A stretch of 64,000 nucleotides of DNA from assembly GCF_000003815.2 (NCBI RefSeq), contig NC_049986.1, positions 9,025,487-9,089,486 of the forward strand, in the 5' to 3' direction. Both the position numbers and the translations under genes were made by a program. The notes beneath the pieces are model-generated. The model saw only the letters and a program-made list of their open reading frames with translations, was not told the origin of the DNA and ran no database searches. Shown here in pieces: positions 13,501-24,835 of this stretch. The first letter of the stretch is position 1; every line of letters starts with the position of its first letter. Origin of the DNA: Branchiostoma floridae. Its lineage: Eukaryota; Chordata; Leptocardii; Amphioxiformes; Branchiostomatidae.

Positions 13501-14065
13501 AGAATGATTAATACTTTTTTTTTAATTCTGTGATCAATCATAACGACAGAATATTCTTACATGAAATTGACCTGTACAAAAATGAAAATGCATAATTGGA
13601 CTCTATTGTAGATAAGATGGTAGTCATAACATGCTAGTTGGTATAATTACTAAAAGGTAAACTTGAATTACACTCAATAATAACCCAGCTGACCAACTAC
13701 AGCATGGAGCATTTGCAGTTCAATGTTGAAAATTCACTGACACATTAAAAGGGACAACATAAGTAATGTCACAGTTGCTCAATCGATAAGTTCTTCTTTC
13801 GTTTGAGGCTACCAATTTCCACTTGCTGAAGACTTTGTAGCCTATATACGGTAATAATATACCGACATCCACTCACACCGGGAAGGTCCCCTAACTCTTT
13901 CCGTCCTGGTCCGTTCATGTACCTTAGTAACATTATTAATAGTTTATTACAATGTATTGACAAATAGTATGGCCCTGCCAATTGTAACTCGTGCAAGTAA
14001 CATAAAATATCACTCTGATTCTGAAGTAATCAATATTTTGGTCTCAAAATAGACCTTTAGTTTCA

Positions 14066-15373
14066 GGCCCACTTTACATTACGCTTTTCGCGTTAGCGGT
14101 AAATTTCCCGTTATCGGGACGCCGCTATCGGCACCTCTTTAGACACACCGCCCGGAAATCTGACAGGACACCCGCGGCGCGCGGTGGAATGTAAAATCTT
14201 GGTGAAAGTCTACCCGTAAAGATCGCAGTTCTTTTTAGCTGCACGTTGTTATATTGAACAAACGTTAATTTTTTGTTTGCGTACCGCTACCAAGTGATTG
14301 AAAATTCAAATACGTGACTTGCATGAGAAATACAAGTCCCTGACTACGTTGTTGTTTCGCTGACACTTCCGGTAACTTCGACCACAAAATTTTCGATAAA
14401 AAAGCACTTAAAAACCCTTTCAAAGCGAACTGTTTGATAGAAGATCCCTTTCTTTCAGTGATGACCTGCTAAATTATGGCAACGTACTGAAATAACCGTG
14501 AATATACGCACAATTCCTGCAGGTATAATAACTACCTCGTACGTAAAAACTCAAGCTGCCAGCAGTTCATGTGGCGGGAATTTCCCCACCAATGTCATAG
14601 CAACGGCCACCACTGTCATAGCAACGGCCAATCGGAGACGCGTAATGGGATTACTTCATACAAAATTTGCCGAGATAGCGGCTTCTGGTTTCGGTACAAC
14701 GTAACGATGTATTGCAGGACTGGAGAAAATATTCGGAATCGAACTTGTATATTTTTTTACAGGTCTTCCACGAAAATTGTGCAAAAGTAGGTCGTCCAAA
14801 AATGTGAGAATGAGACTATTTTTCGCTGACATTCCGCCTGCTTTGAAGGTTGACTGCAGACCCGATTGACGTAAGAGCCTGCGTAGGTGGCCATTACGGA
14901 AAAGGCAGGCCGTGAAAACTATTTTTTCTGCGTAGTTCGGGTTGATTTTTGGGTTGACATTCATTCTACTAGTATATAAAAAAGTAACTATCGGGAGACT
15001 GTTTTCTTATCACTGTATTCTTACCCAGCGTTATGAACATGATCGCTGCTGGCAATTTTCCTCCAATGTTTTGCAAATCTGAGTTTCTGTACCCACCATT
15101 TTTTCGCGCCATATGCTAATAAGCGCGCGCTTTATGCTAAACGTCTAAACCCTGACTCCCGCTAACGCGAGCCCGACGTGTTCGCTTTATACGCAGTTTG
15201 GCGTTGACGGGGACTCCCGCTGAGCCTACGGCCGTACGCTTCGGAGTGGACGGGAGAAAATTTGACGATAGCGGGACTACGTTAACGGGAACTCTCTTTA
15301 CACGGGGCTCCCGCTAACGCAGTCCCGCTAACGCCAGTCCCGCTAACGCGAAAAGCGTAATGTAAAGTGGGCC
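14066..15373. mobile_element. 1.3-kb DNA transposon, 34-bp perfect TIRs, TCA duplication
   Basis: The first 34 bases, beginning GGCCCACTTTACATTACGC, are repeated exactly in inverse at 15340-15373. TCA flanks both ends (14063-14065 and 15374-15376), giving a 3-bp target duplication. The right subterminal part carries four or more copies of CCCGCTAACGC, and the left part related copies such as CCCGTTATCGGGACG, which resemble transposase-binding arrays. Open frames inside are short and not recognised as a transposase, so this is a non-autonomous element. I cannot assign the superfamily; 3-bp duplications occur in several. Confidence 0.85.
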
Positions 15374-15374
15374 T

Positions 15375-16030
15375 CACAGCACTGAGTTCAGAGTCTGCTT
15401 TGTAATTTCATCTGGGGGTTAACATAAATATTTACTTTATCTGGGTTAAGGATTGGTTGTTGTTTTAAAAATTAACAGATTGCTGTACTGTGACCTTTGG
15501 GCCCAATTTATACACATTTTTTGTGACAGTGTCCCTGACAAGATGTTGGCAATCCTGATATCAAAAAAACTGTGCATAAATTGAGCCTTCTTAGATTCCA
15601 TTATAAAGACAATATTTGTTTTGACCAACTATTCCTCACAGAGGATGTTATCCATATACTCATATCAGTATGGCCTTGCAAAGAAAACATTTGAAATGAT
15701 CCCTTTGCACAGGTGGCAACTAGTCCTTCAAAGTCACATGAAATGGAAAACATCAAACGTCTTGAGAAAAGTGGTTTTCAATCTCTGGCACAAAACCTGT
15801 GGTATATGCACTAGGTCAAACTTTACATGTTCCTAATCTCCAAGCAGATGTTGGTGGTGGGGGGGGGGGGCAAATCTACAACTGTCTCCCTAACTTCTGT
15901 CTTGAGATTCCATACATTCCAAAATGTTTACGTATTGTAATAAACGTTAAAAATTACAAAAACAGCGTTCAAAGCAAGTAGCAATGGCTGTCTCAAATAA
16001 AATCTTTCTTTTCACTTGACCACAACAGTA
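15375..16030. other. non-coding stretch with G tract
   Basis: No exon seen. It contains TCTCCAAGCAGATG near 15838, a member of a word family repeated across the window, followed by an uninterrupted run of G residues at about 15860-15870. Confidence 0.4.
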
Positions 16031-16040
16031 AATGTGGCAT

Positions 16041-16170
16041 CTTGTTGGAGTAATGGTTAGAGTGTCTGGCCCACTAACAGAGGTCCTGGGTTCAAAACCC
16101 AACATGCAACCACACTTGGGAAAAGTCCTTTACAAGACTTTTTTCACTTTATCCAGGGGCAAAATTTGCA
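16041..16170 (+). mobile_element. tRNA-derived SINE
   Basis: An A-box-like TAATGGTTAGAGTG (16051-16064) and a B box GGTTCAAAACC (16089-16099) are spaced as in an RNA polymerase III internal promoter. The acceptor and anticodon arms do not fold into a tRNA, and a SINE-type body (ACTTGGGAAAAGTCCTTTAC) follows. The same body is recognisable in inverse orientation at 11.06-11.18 kb. I call it a SINE head, not a tRNA gene. Confidence 0.65.
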
Positions 16171-16424
16171 CCTGTCTTTGGCTTTACCTTTTTATTACTG
16201 TAAGTAAATTAAACATTTTAACAATGACATCAGTAACAACACAAAACAACTTTTAAAGCAAATACAAGTAGAATTATTACTCCAACTAGAAACAAAGCAC
16301 ACACCAGATTTCTTTCTCACAATACTAGTACTTGTTTTACCACAATGGTTTAAAGATGACTGTAACTAAGCAAATGCTTAGCATTCCACAGGTGCAGACA
16401 ACCATTGAACCACAACATCGTAGC

Positions 16425-16800
16425 GAATCGGTGGAAAGGTAACAAAGACACAGGTGTATAGAGTGCACACACCTGTGTCTCTCTGCAGGTTGCACTAGGT
16501 TTGTCGCATCTCAAATGACGATCTATTCATCGTTGAAGAAGTACGCAAATACTAAACAACTGGGAAATAGTGTATGCATGAGAAAAGTTACGTAGTTAGC
16601 TAGATAAATCCCTTCCTATACATTTTTATAAACAGGTACCCTGGGGCAATGACACAGGTGTATACTATGTGGTATGTCCCCAAAACACCTGTGTCTCTCT
16701 GCAAGTTATACAATTGGTTTATGGCATCCACTATGACAGTGTATAACTTATTGTTGTAAACAAATGATAAACAATTTGGAACTACCATGAGCTTGAAACA
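16425..16800. repeat. two tandem units, about 210 bp, each with a hairpin
   Basis: Two diverged direct copies begin near 16435 and 16645. Each carries GACACAGGTGTATA and, a short distance on, ACACCTGTGTCTCTCTGCA, so each unit contains an inverted pair of 11 bases (GACACAGGTGT). Sequence after the hairpin (AGGTT or AAGTT, then GGTTT) is also shared. No coding potential. Confidence 0.6.
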
Positions 16801-16980
16801 AAATTACAGTTTGTTAGTTAAAATTCTTCCTACAAGTTATGCTGTATAGGAACATTACCCACGCACAATGTGCATTTCTATAGCCGTTTGGCCAAACAGA
16901 CGGTATATCATATATCAGGGGCTAGTATACTGGTAGTGGTGTGTGTTTAACTCCAAGTTTACTCTTTCTTTCTTTTTTTT

Positions 16981-17090
16981 ACCGCAACCTGCTAACCGCC
17001 ATGCTAGACAGAGATGCATGGTCTGATATTATTAGTGGCACCTCTTATGAATATGAGGATGAACTGAACTGAACTAAACTGTACTCTTTC
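16981..17090 (+). mobile_element. 3' end of a non-LTR retrotransposon (LINE)
   Basis: The frame from 16983 reads RNLLTAMLDRDAWSDIISGT and ends at a stop at 17070-17072. The MLDRDAW pattern is typical of the extreme C-terminus of LINE ORF2 proteins. The stop is followed at once by a short tandem tail TGAACTGAACTAAACTG, as in LINEs that end in a simple repeat. Everything upstream is missing, so this is a 5'-truncated insertion. Confidence 0.55.
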
Positions 17091-17094
17091 TACT

Positions 17095-20000
17095 AAGCAG
17101 GGTCTGGTAAGTAATATGTACCATTTCTAAAGCCTTAGTACGACATGGCCAGCATTTGTACACCCAACTTTCTGAATGCAAGGAGAGAAACTGACAAAAG
17201 ACAACAGCGGTCGCTGTCTGAAATGTCTGAGAGTTTTCAAAACTCATCTAGCCGCCTTATCATGATTAACTTTCGCAATTTGAGTGGGAGGGCAGCAACA
17301 TATCCTGTTCGGAGTCTGACACCAATTGTGGTCGATACCCAGTACTATATACATGTACGCTGCAATGTGTGATACTGATCTCAAATCCATCTTTCTCTCT
17401 CTAGCTCTATCATTCTCTACACCGCCAGATCTATTGAAAAACCCTACCTTTGATTCATTAGATCATGAGGAACATTGTCTTCACTAAGCTATAGACAAAA
17501 AGCTATTATTTTGGCAGAGCTCCAAGCTATCAGCATTCCATTGTGAAGCTCCAGAGGGTAATTCATTTCTGGCAATAAATCCGAGGGGGAATACTCCACA
17601 AATGAATCCTCCAATTACAAAGCCAAGGGCTTCATTCTGGATACAGACTGTAAATTTCCTTCATCGATTCTAACATGTAGCAAATCATAGTCTACGACAG
17701 TTTTGTTACATAGGAATAGACGCTGTAAGAAACTTCACAGCTGGGTATAGTTATGGGTGGCCAGAAGGATTATTTGTGTCATTCAGTTACATATTTGAAT
17801 CTCTTATCTCATTCAGGAATTTTTGTACACGCCCCCCAAAAATAGAGCTTTCAGTTAGCATTTTGATATATGTTAGAAAAGAATCATATTCAATAAACAT
17901 CATAATGTTCAAACAACCACATTTTCCCTTACAATTTATATATGGCTACATGATTTAGAAATAAGACATCAAACATGGCGACCCATTGTTGTGTGTGACC
18001 TATAACCCCAGATGCCTATCAAATATAACTTGAATAGATATCATATATATGTCCCGGATGTAGACCCTTCCCTATATCTTTGGACATTTCCTTAAAGAAT
18101 TTTTTGCCCAGAGCAAAGCAGCTCCACACCTTTCCTACAGTTTGTGGGATGCATTGACCCACATAACATGAACCTAAAAATCCACCTGAATCTTTGGATA
18201 TTCCTATTCACTGTGAGCAACATTCTTGTACTGTAAATTTGGACATTATTTGCTGTCTTTTTAAGTTCTTGGTTTTCATTGTCATCCTTTCAACTTAAAG
18301 AATCTACACCATGTAGAAATACATTTACGGTAAGATGTCTAACTTCTGGTGTTATCATCATTTTTTCAACCAACAACTCAAAGATACTGTTATCTTGACT
18401 TTTTGGACTGATTCAATGATTGCCCAGAATTTGAGTACCACAAAATAAAGTGAATTTACAGTATGTAGGGGAGGGGTACCACAACTGGCAAGCTGCATGG
18501 TTAATTAACACTGAAACTGCAAATATGAGTAATAAATTCAAATGGCTTCTCAAGTTCTCCATATAATTGTTCAAAGCAAATAAAATTATTTCAAAGTTTA
18601 CTTTCAAAGCTTAAGAAAAAGCTACCACTTGCAAAAATACACCATTTTATGGAATGTGGAATGCTTAAATGTTATAAAATTCCAACTATGGATCAACTGT
18701 TGAACTTACCCAGGTCATACTCATAGACTGTTTCACAACACATTTACTTACTTAAGGTGTTTCCTGTAGATAAAGGAATACACATATCCCAAAAGACACT
18801 ACCATGTCAGGATCAGCAAACAACTTACAAGGCCTGTCCCTACTTACATTATCTTGTGCAAATGGTCCGCCCTCAAAATAAACATGTATTAAAGGAAGTA
18901 AAGTGTCTGATGGAATACCAGAATCCCCATTATATCAACAATGCAAGGTATGAATAGTCGTTCACCATAGAATGCAAAATCCATTGTCAACTTTACCCTA
19001 ATTCCTTTATTTGTACAAGGACAAAAATTTACTACAACAAGTAACCTTTCCTTGAAATTGCATGGGTGTGTACATTTGTATTTCCAGTGTTTTGGGTGTG
19101 TATTTCCTACATATTTTCACAATGAATAAGCAATTGCAATCCAATGGGGTTACATTATAAATTGCTTTGTGGCATGGAGTTTTTATTTATTTATACATAT
19201 CAGAACTAACACAGTAACAGTACTCTAAGCATTCAGACACATCATCATTAGTGTCATACATGGGGAAATGTTCCTCTTTTTACCTACGCACTTATTCAGA
19301 TTTATGGCTTTTAATATTTATGCCCAAAGCTGTCTCCAGGACCTGTCCCTCTGTCCTGGAATGGAAATTTATTTGTTAGCAAATTACAGTGCAGAAAAAA
19401 TTCATCCTGTCTGTTGAGAAATATGGACTTTATGGCATGAAACTAATGAAAATGTATCTTTCCAAGCTTAAAATCACAGAGTTTAAAACGAAAATGGACT
19501 CCCAAACAATTGAATGAGCGGGTAGGACAAAATTCCAAGCTGGAGATACAGGGAGCCCCAGTTACATGTATGTCACAGAAATGATTAATTATAAACTACC
19601 ATACCTCAATCACCAGGTTTATCTCTCAACAACCAACATACATAAATGTAGCAGAAATAGCTGGCATTCAACCAACAAACCTATCTCTACCTACATTTAC
19701 CCCTCAAGACAGGGAATAACAGACAGCTAACTAGATAGCAAGATAGAAGTGTAAAAGGAATTACAACTTGTAAACAACCTGTTGCACACTGTCTCTTCCC
19801 CAACTTTAAACATGTGTTTACCTTCTAATCTTTGCAATAACTAACTGCATGATCTAAATAAAAGACAACAATATAATGGAATCTTAGTAACTTATTCAGT
19901 TATTGTATGTAGTGAATAGAGAAAATCTTATAGAGCTTGTAAAACAATTATTCCTTAGACTACATTGTACATTGTTTCAACAGAGAACACCAAATGAAAA

Positions 20001-20380
20001 CACCTGTGAGTTGTGTGAAAACACAGTGAAAACCACTTGTTCAGTTGACAACTTCTGTTAGTGCATGATCAACTCAACTGACTCCCAAACCAAAACAGAA
20101 CATCATCACTCAACAGAGGACAAGATAGTTCCTCCTGAAATTGATTACATGACATAATCAATCAACTTCTAAACGAGCCTCCTAAACGGCAATTAGTCAT
20201 ATGGTAATCCCCCATATATCATATTATATGACACATGTTGCTATGATAAAATGCTGACAAAATGTACAGGAAATTAATAAAGGATGCGCTACAAGTAAGG
20301 CTCGAAAGTCGTCAAGACATGGATTTTTTTTCCAAATTAGAAAATATTGTAATTTGAAACCACCGTCTGTTGACTTCATA
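17095..20380. other. long stretch without gene
   Basis: No exon or TIR element recognised. The part 17490-17660 is of balanced composition and repeat-free (contains AATTACAAAGCC and CCTCCAATTAC-like words) and could be regulatory. The remainder is AT-rich. Confidence 0.4.
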
Positions 20381-20384
20381 TTAT

Positions 20385-20566
20385 CCCTACTAGTATTATA
20401 CCTATATGTAACCTACCTAGTCCCTTGACCTCCAGGTCGTTGGGGGACAAGGCAGCCACTACTAGCCAGTAGGATAATACTACTAAATATAATTTACACC
20501 GATTTTAAAAACAACAGATATGCTATCATATAGGTTACCCTCTTGATAAATGTGAACTAGCATTAG
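20385..20566. mobile_element. decayed copy of the 'GATAAAGGTGAACTAGCG' palindromic MITE
   Basis: The right end reads ATATAGGTTACCCTCTTGAT then AAATGTGAACTAGCATTAG, close to the right TIR of the MITE family seen intact at 54.2, 59.0 and 61.3 kb. The left end keeps only CTATATGTAACCTACCTAG. The interior differs from the other copies, so it is an old or composite copy. Confidence 0.5.
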
Positions 20567-21163
20567 ATATAATTGTACATGATATGTTGCATGAAACTGA
20601 ATCAAGAAAATACATTTTGGAAGAATTTTTTTTTTTTTTTTTGCATTTTCAGGTGTTGCCTAACCCCAAAAGGTGGGGTTTTAGTTTTACCTTGAAACTC
20701 AAGCCAAGCCCTGAAATGTACACCACTAGTTTAGTAGTTAACATAATTTTCCAATCCCATACCCCTTGTCTTGACCCACAACTTAAGACACAAGAAATGC
20801 GAACCTTCAAGGCTTCAAGCATTCATTTTTTACAGCCCACAGCCGCCATGATTGATACACATACTGGATGTTATGAAAAACCAACCCAGAGATCATCATG
20901 TAACCTAATTGACGTGTTGCGCACTCGCCGTTTTATTTAGGCACACAAAAACACAGTCACACACACTACAGCCATATATCGATCGATCCAAACTCACCAG
21001 ACCATAGAAAACAACCCGTGAACAATTCACAACATGTCGAAACGCTTAACAAATACACACAAGGTCTGATCACGTCGCCATGTGTTGTTGTTTCTGAAAC
21101 TGACACAACGTTCGTTTTCGCTCCATTTCATCGACAATGTCGTGTACGTGTGGTGATACTTAC

Positions 21164-21395
21164 AGCCGATAGGCCTGTTGTCTCGGTCTTCCTTCATGAC
21201 GAAACCTTGCTGTTGTTGCATGTTGTAAGAGGCCATGTCCTGGTGGGGCTTGTTGTCGGGCGTAACTCGGTTATAGCTCATGAACTGAGCGGACTGGCGC
21301 GGCGGCTGGTTGTATTTATAGAAGGGGACGGACTTCGGTTCCTGGTCGGGAGCTCCTGATATCACGGCGAGCTGGGATTGGTCAGAATCGGTCAT
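21164..21395 (-). CDS. candidate first coding exon (77 codons) of a minus-strand gene
   Basis: The minus-strand frame opens at ATG 21395 and runs 77 codons plus one base to a consensus donor T|GTAAGTATC at 21163. The peptide starts MTDSDQSQLAVISGAPDQEP; it is hydrophilic, with Pro, Gln and Tyr, a QQQQ run near residue 60 and no membrane segment, like a cytoplasmic N-terminal tail. It ends in phase 1 with T, the same as the exon at 6071-5891. Just upstream of the ATG, TTTTTTCAG|GTGAGTG could serve either as acceptor of this exon or as donor of a 5'UTR exon. I do not recognise the family; downstream exons are not found with confidence in the window. Confidence 0.55.
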
Positions 21396-21599
21396 GTGAT
21401 CAGGGCAGGACACTCACCTGAAAAAAGGGAGGGGCAAGTGTTTCAAAACAATCCCCACAATTTTTTAATAAAAACATAAATACCACAACGTAAAAGCAAA
21501 TATATTTTTATAAGGATAAGAAGGATTTGGAATGATTTGTGAGGAATTTTATCTCAGGAATGTTCCACTCTTGGCTGTCAGACGACTTGAAGTTAGCCT

Positions 21600-21740
21600 T
21601 TACGTCATTAATCTCCAAGGTAACCGGACACCTGTCGTCATGTGCCCTCGGTCACATGACAGTGAGTAAGGGACGCGCTCTCAATAGCTCGTGATCAAAA
21701 ACATGGCTAGGTCCGGCTTATTTCGCAATAACACCGAATA
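21600..21740 (-). promoter_or_regulatory. candidate promoter upstream of the 21.4-kb exon
   Basis: About 240 bp upstream of ATG 21395 an inverted E-box pair GTCATGTG (21637-21644) and CACATGAC (21653-21660) sits in moderately CpG-rich DNA (GGGACGCGCTC). Such paired E-boxes are typical binding sites for bHLH-zip factors. The assignment rests on position and motif only. Confidence 0.3.
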
Positions 21741-22067
21741 ACCATGAGAACATTGGGTATTGCCCAAAGCCATTCAACCCTGTCTTTCATTTCGTTGCAT
21801 TCTTAAAGGTATTGAGCGCTTGAACCATTCTGTGATGACTTGGTGTAACGCATGGCTGACTGTGTTCAATGATGTACAATGGTTTCGTCTCCTGAATTCT
21901 AATTGTTTAGGTCAAACAGTGCTCTCCATGCAAGCTTTAACGACTAAGATAAGGTGTTGTCGGTGTTTCTATTGTGTAAAAATTAACCAGGGATGTGAAA
22001 CAAAGGATAGGAAAACACACCACGCCCATTGCGTAAAAGCAACAGGTCTGGTCGAATGTACAGCACT

Positions 22068-22350
22068 TACTCTCCAAGCAGAGGTTAGGCGTTAGGCCAA
22101 TTTTTTGTAAGTTTTCTTGAAAAGGCATTTTTATCGGGCTTTCAATTTTGTAGCGCTTTCTTGCTTTTAATTTTGTCGGACCGCTCTCTTGCTTTCAATT
22201 TTGTACCATGCCCCCATAAACCTAATCACTTAAACACATTACAGCCGCGAGACATAATGCAAACGCGTACGGTACAAAATACAAAGCCCGATAAAAACGC
22301 ATTGAAATAACGTCAAAAACAGCCGGAGCCTAACCTCTACTTGGAGAGTA
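22068..22350. mobile_element. 283-bp MITE with 23-bp TIRs
   Basis: TACTCTCCAAGCAGAGGTTA (and three more bases) at the left end is mirrored at 22328-22350 with one mismatch. ACT flanks both sides (22065-22067 and 22351-22353), a likely 3-bp target duplication. Inside are repeated TTTCAATTTTGTA and TCTTGCTTTTAATTTTGT words. No transposase. The TIR core TCTCCAAGCAGA recurs elsewhere in the window as isolated words. Confidence 0.7.
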
Positions 22351-22479
22351 ACTACCCTACACGAGACAATGTATGATTTTTTTTTTATTATTGAACAAAC
22401 ACATAAAGGCAAATTAACAGACAAGTATGATTCGTGAGAAGCATGAAATGTATGATTCAGACCCGCGTGTGCCATAAGT

Positions 22480-22600
22480 GTTGCTAGTGGAAAATTTCCA
22501 AACGTCCTAGCGGACGAATTTCGCAACTCAGGTTTCTGAGGACCCTTTCTCAAACACAACTTGCTAGTGGAAAATTTCAAAGAGTCCTGGCGGACGGATT
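22480..22600. repeat. short tandem duplication, about 80-bp unit
   Basis: TTGCTAGTGGAAAATTTC followed by a CGTCCTAGCGGACG or GTCCTGGCGGACG segment occurs twice, near 22480 and 22560. Each unit also holds a small palindrome around CCTAGCGGACG. No coding potential. Confidence 0.5.
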
Positions 22601-23433
22601 GCATAACACACCGATAAAGTGAGGTGGGATTGTGGAATATTCTGAATTTCGTGACAGAAAGTAATCATTTCACTTTGGTATTATGTAAATAACTTAGAGT
22701 TTCTTTACGTGCTCACGTACACGTACGTTCTAATGTTTTGATCAGTCGGCTAGAAATAATCTAATATATTAGCTGCCAAGATCAATCAAATATTTGTACT
22801 TGTGCCTTTCCGTTAATTCTTTATAAAGATACATACACAAGAACGCTAATTTTTTTTTTATAATGACCTGCAATACAATGACATCCAACATGATTTTCAA
22901 TTTGAATGACGTTTAATACTTGGTCGTAATGAACTTCAATACATGTTTTTTCAAAGTTTAGTAACTTCCAATATAATACTTAGTTGTGATGTCGACCTGA
23001 AATACTTGGTTGTATATACAATAGTTTGTTGCAAATTAACATGATCATGAAAGGGGACAAACAAATAGTGTACAACATAACAGTATATAGAATATGTTTA
23101 CTCTAGTCTAAAAACTAACACTAAGCTGTAACTTGTTGGGTTCGACTTCTTTTCATGAGACAATGGAAGGCGAATGGTCCTTTTCTTCACTGAATGTGTG
23201 TGGTGTTACGTACGAGAGTATATATCAATTCGACCGTCCGGGAATGTTATATTATCCTACGCGGAACTTTCGGCCTTCACATTGACAAACCGCATTAGTA
23301 CCACACAGGCATATCTTGGAAAGACTCGATCAATTTCCTTTTCTGCTCCCAATTTTCCTGACCGTAACTTGTAAAGGTCGGACAGCCCTGCAGAAAATGT
23401 AAAAGTGTTTCCTCCCAAGATGTGTTGGGATAT

Positions 23434-23826
23434 TAACGCTAGTTCCCTTTATCCGTGGGATAGCCCATATCCGTTGTTAACGCTAGTCTACCTTTATCCA
23501 CGGGGTAACCTACATGTGTATATCCGTTGTATTTAGGACAGGGTGTTTAGGCTTACCAATTCGACGGAAGGTGGTTTTAAATTGCAATATTATCGAAAAA
23601 TTGCAGTTTGAAAATTTAAACTACCATCCATCCTCTTCAATGCCCTAAACACTGTGTTTAAAAACAACGTATATAGGTTACCTCGCGGATAAAGGAGAAC
23701 TAGCGTTGTATCAATCTGCAATAGAATACTTTCAAATATTCAGCGTCCGCCAACTTGATATCCCTAAATACCCTGTTTTAAAAACAACGAACATAGGTTA
23801 CACCACGGATAAAGGTGAACTATCGT
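23434..23826. mobile_element. palindromic MITE, composite of one and a half copies
   Basis: The segment opens with AACGCTAGTTCCCTTTATCC and has ends reading GATAAAGGAGAACTAGCGTT and GATAAAGGTGAACTATCGT in inverse. The middle shows the family's ATTGCAGTTTGAAA core and the ACCCTGTTTTAAAAACAACG subterminal part. A second right half is appended at 23709-23826, and the left end is partly duplicated (23436 and 23480), so two insertions or a tandem rearrangement are overlaid. Confidence 0.65.
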
Positions 23827-24129
23827 CACTGTACACTGTGAAATTTTGCGATGCTTTGAAATTCGCGTGTTTTTTTCTTGTTTTTTGTTGCTGTTATATT
23901 CCACTGATTTGATACTATAGCTTGAAACGCGAACTCTTGAATTGTGCGTGCTGCGAAATGTGAGTAACACGAATATAAGTGAATTTGCATTAGCATAAGT
24001 AGTTCTATTGGAGACACTACAGTTAGTATCTTGTTGCACCAAGGGGATTTAATCAATAGTTAGACTGCGTCCTTGTTAAGGACTCCAATCAAGAAGAGTA
24101 GGAGTTGTATAATCTCCAAGCAGTTCTAG

Positions 24130-24406
24130 GAAGGGTAGGGGTTATATAATCTCCAAACATTTCTAGGAAGGCGGAAGAAAATACGGTCCGCAAGACTCAT
24201 AAAAAAAACTTTAAAAAAAGAGCTGGCCTTAAAATGTAGATGGAATGGACTATATTGATTATGATATCTGTTCTTGTATATTATGTATATTATGATTTGA
24301 TGTATCATTGTTATGTTTAAGGTATGGCGGCTTCGAAAAGGTGTCTTTTGACACCTGTTCCGCCATACCCTCCAGTGTGGAGAATCCAAATAAATAAATA
24401 AATAAA
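24130..24406 (+). mobile_element. LINE 3'UTR with stem-loop and AATA tail
   Basis: A stem-loop GGTATGGCGG (24321-24330) with CCGCCATACC (24360-24369), holding an inner hairpin AGGTGTC-TTTT-GACACCT, lies just before an (AATA)n tail at 24387-24406. A conserved stem-loop followed by a short simple-repeat tail is typical of the 3' end of several non-LTR retrotransposons. Upstream AT-rich DNA has no intact frame, so only the 3' end is present. Direct units TATAATCTCCAAGCAGTTCT and TATAATCTCCAAACATTTCT precede it (24108-24172). Confidence 0.5.
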
Positions 24407-24835
24407 GAACTTGCCACTCTGTTAGCATTTTTTAATAATCACAATGTTTTTTTACGATGCAAGTTTTGCAGAACCATACATCTGCTTGGAGTCCATTTTT
24501 GAAAAATCGTTCTTGAAATTGATTATAGAGCTTATCACTCTAGTTAACATGATGGAATAATTATGATGCTTTTACTATGTAGGTTTTGCAGAAACATCTA
24601 CTCTCCAAACAGGAGTTGATTGGGAAGATTATGACTTCTTCTCATATGCTCCGTTTATTGACTCAGTCTGGCCCAATCATGATCAAGGTCACGATCTTTC
24701 CAATTAACCTCTGCTTATAGAGTAGAAAACAGCATGAACCATTAGATTAGTTATATAAGCACTGCCCTCTTATCTTGTACTTGCCTGTTTCTTTTGCATG
24801 GTAAAGGCCACGCGTGTTTGCTCAAGAATTGTATA

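Noticed and set aside
14656-14964. 102-codon minus-strand frame inside the 14.1-kb transposon
   Set aside because: No transposase or other family motif and no partner exon; probably chance.
16041-16112. A tRNA gene with A and B boxes
   Set aside because: Acceptor and anticodon arms do not pair, and a SINE-type body follows; treated as a SINE head.
20584-20940. 118-codon plus-strand frame
   Set aside because: Includes a poly-T-encoded Phe run and has no recognisable domain or splice signals.
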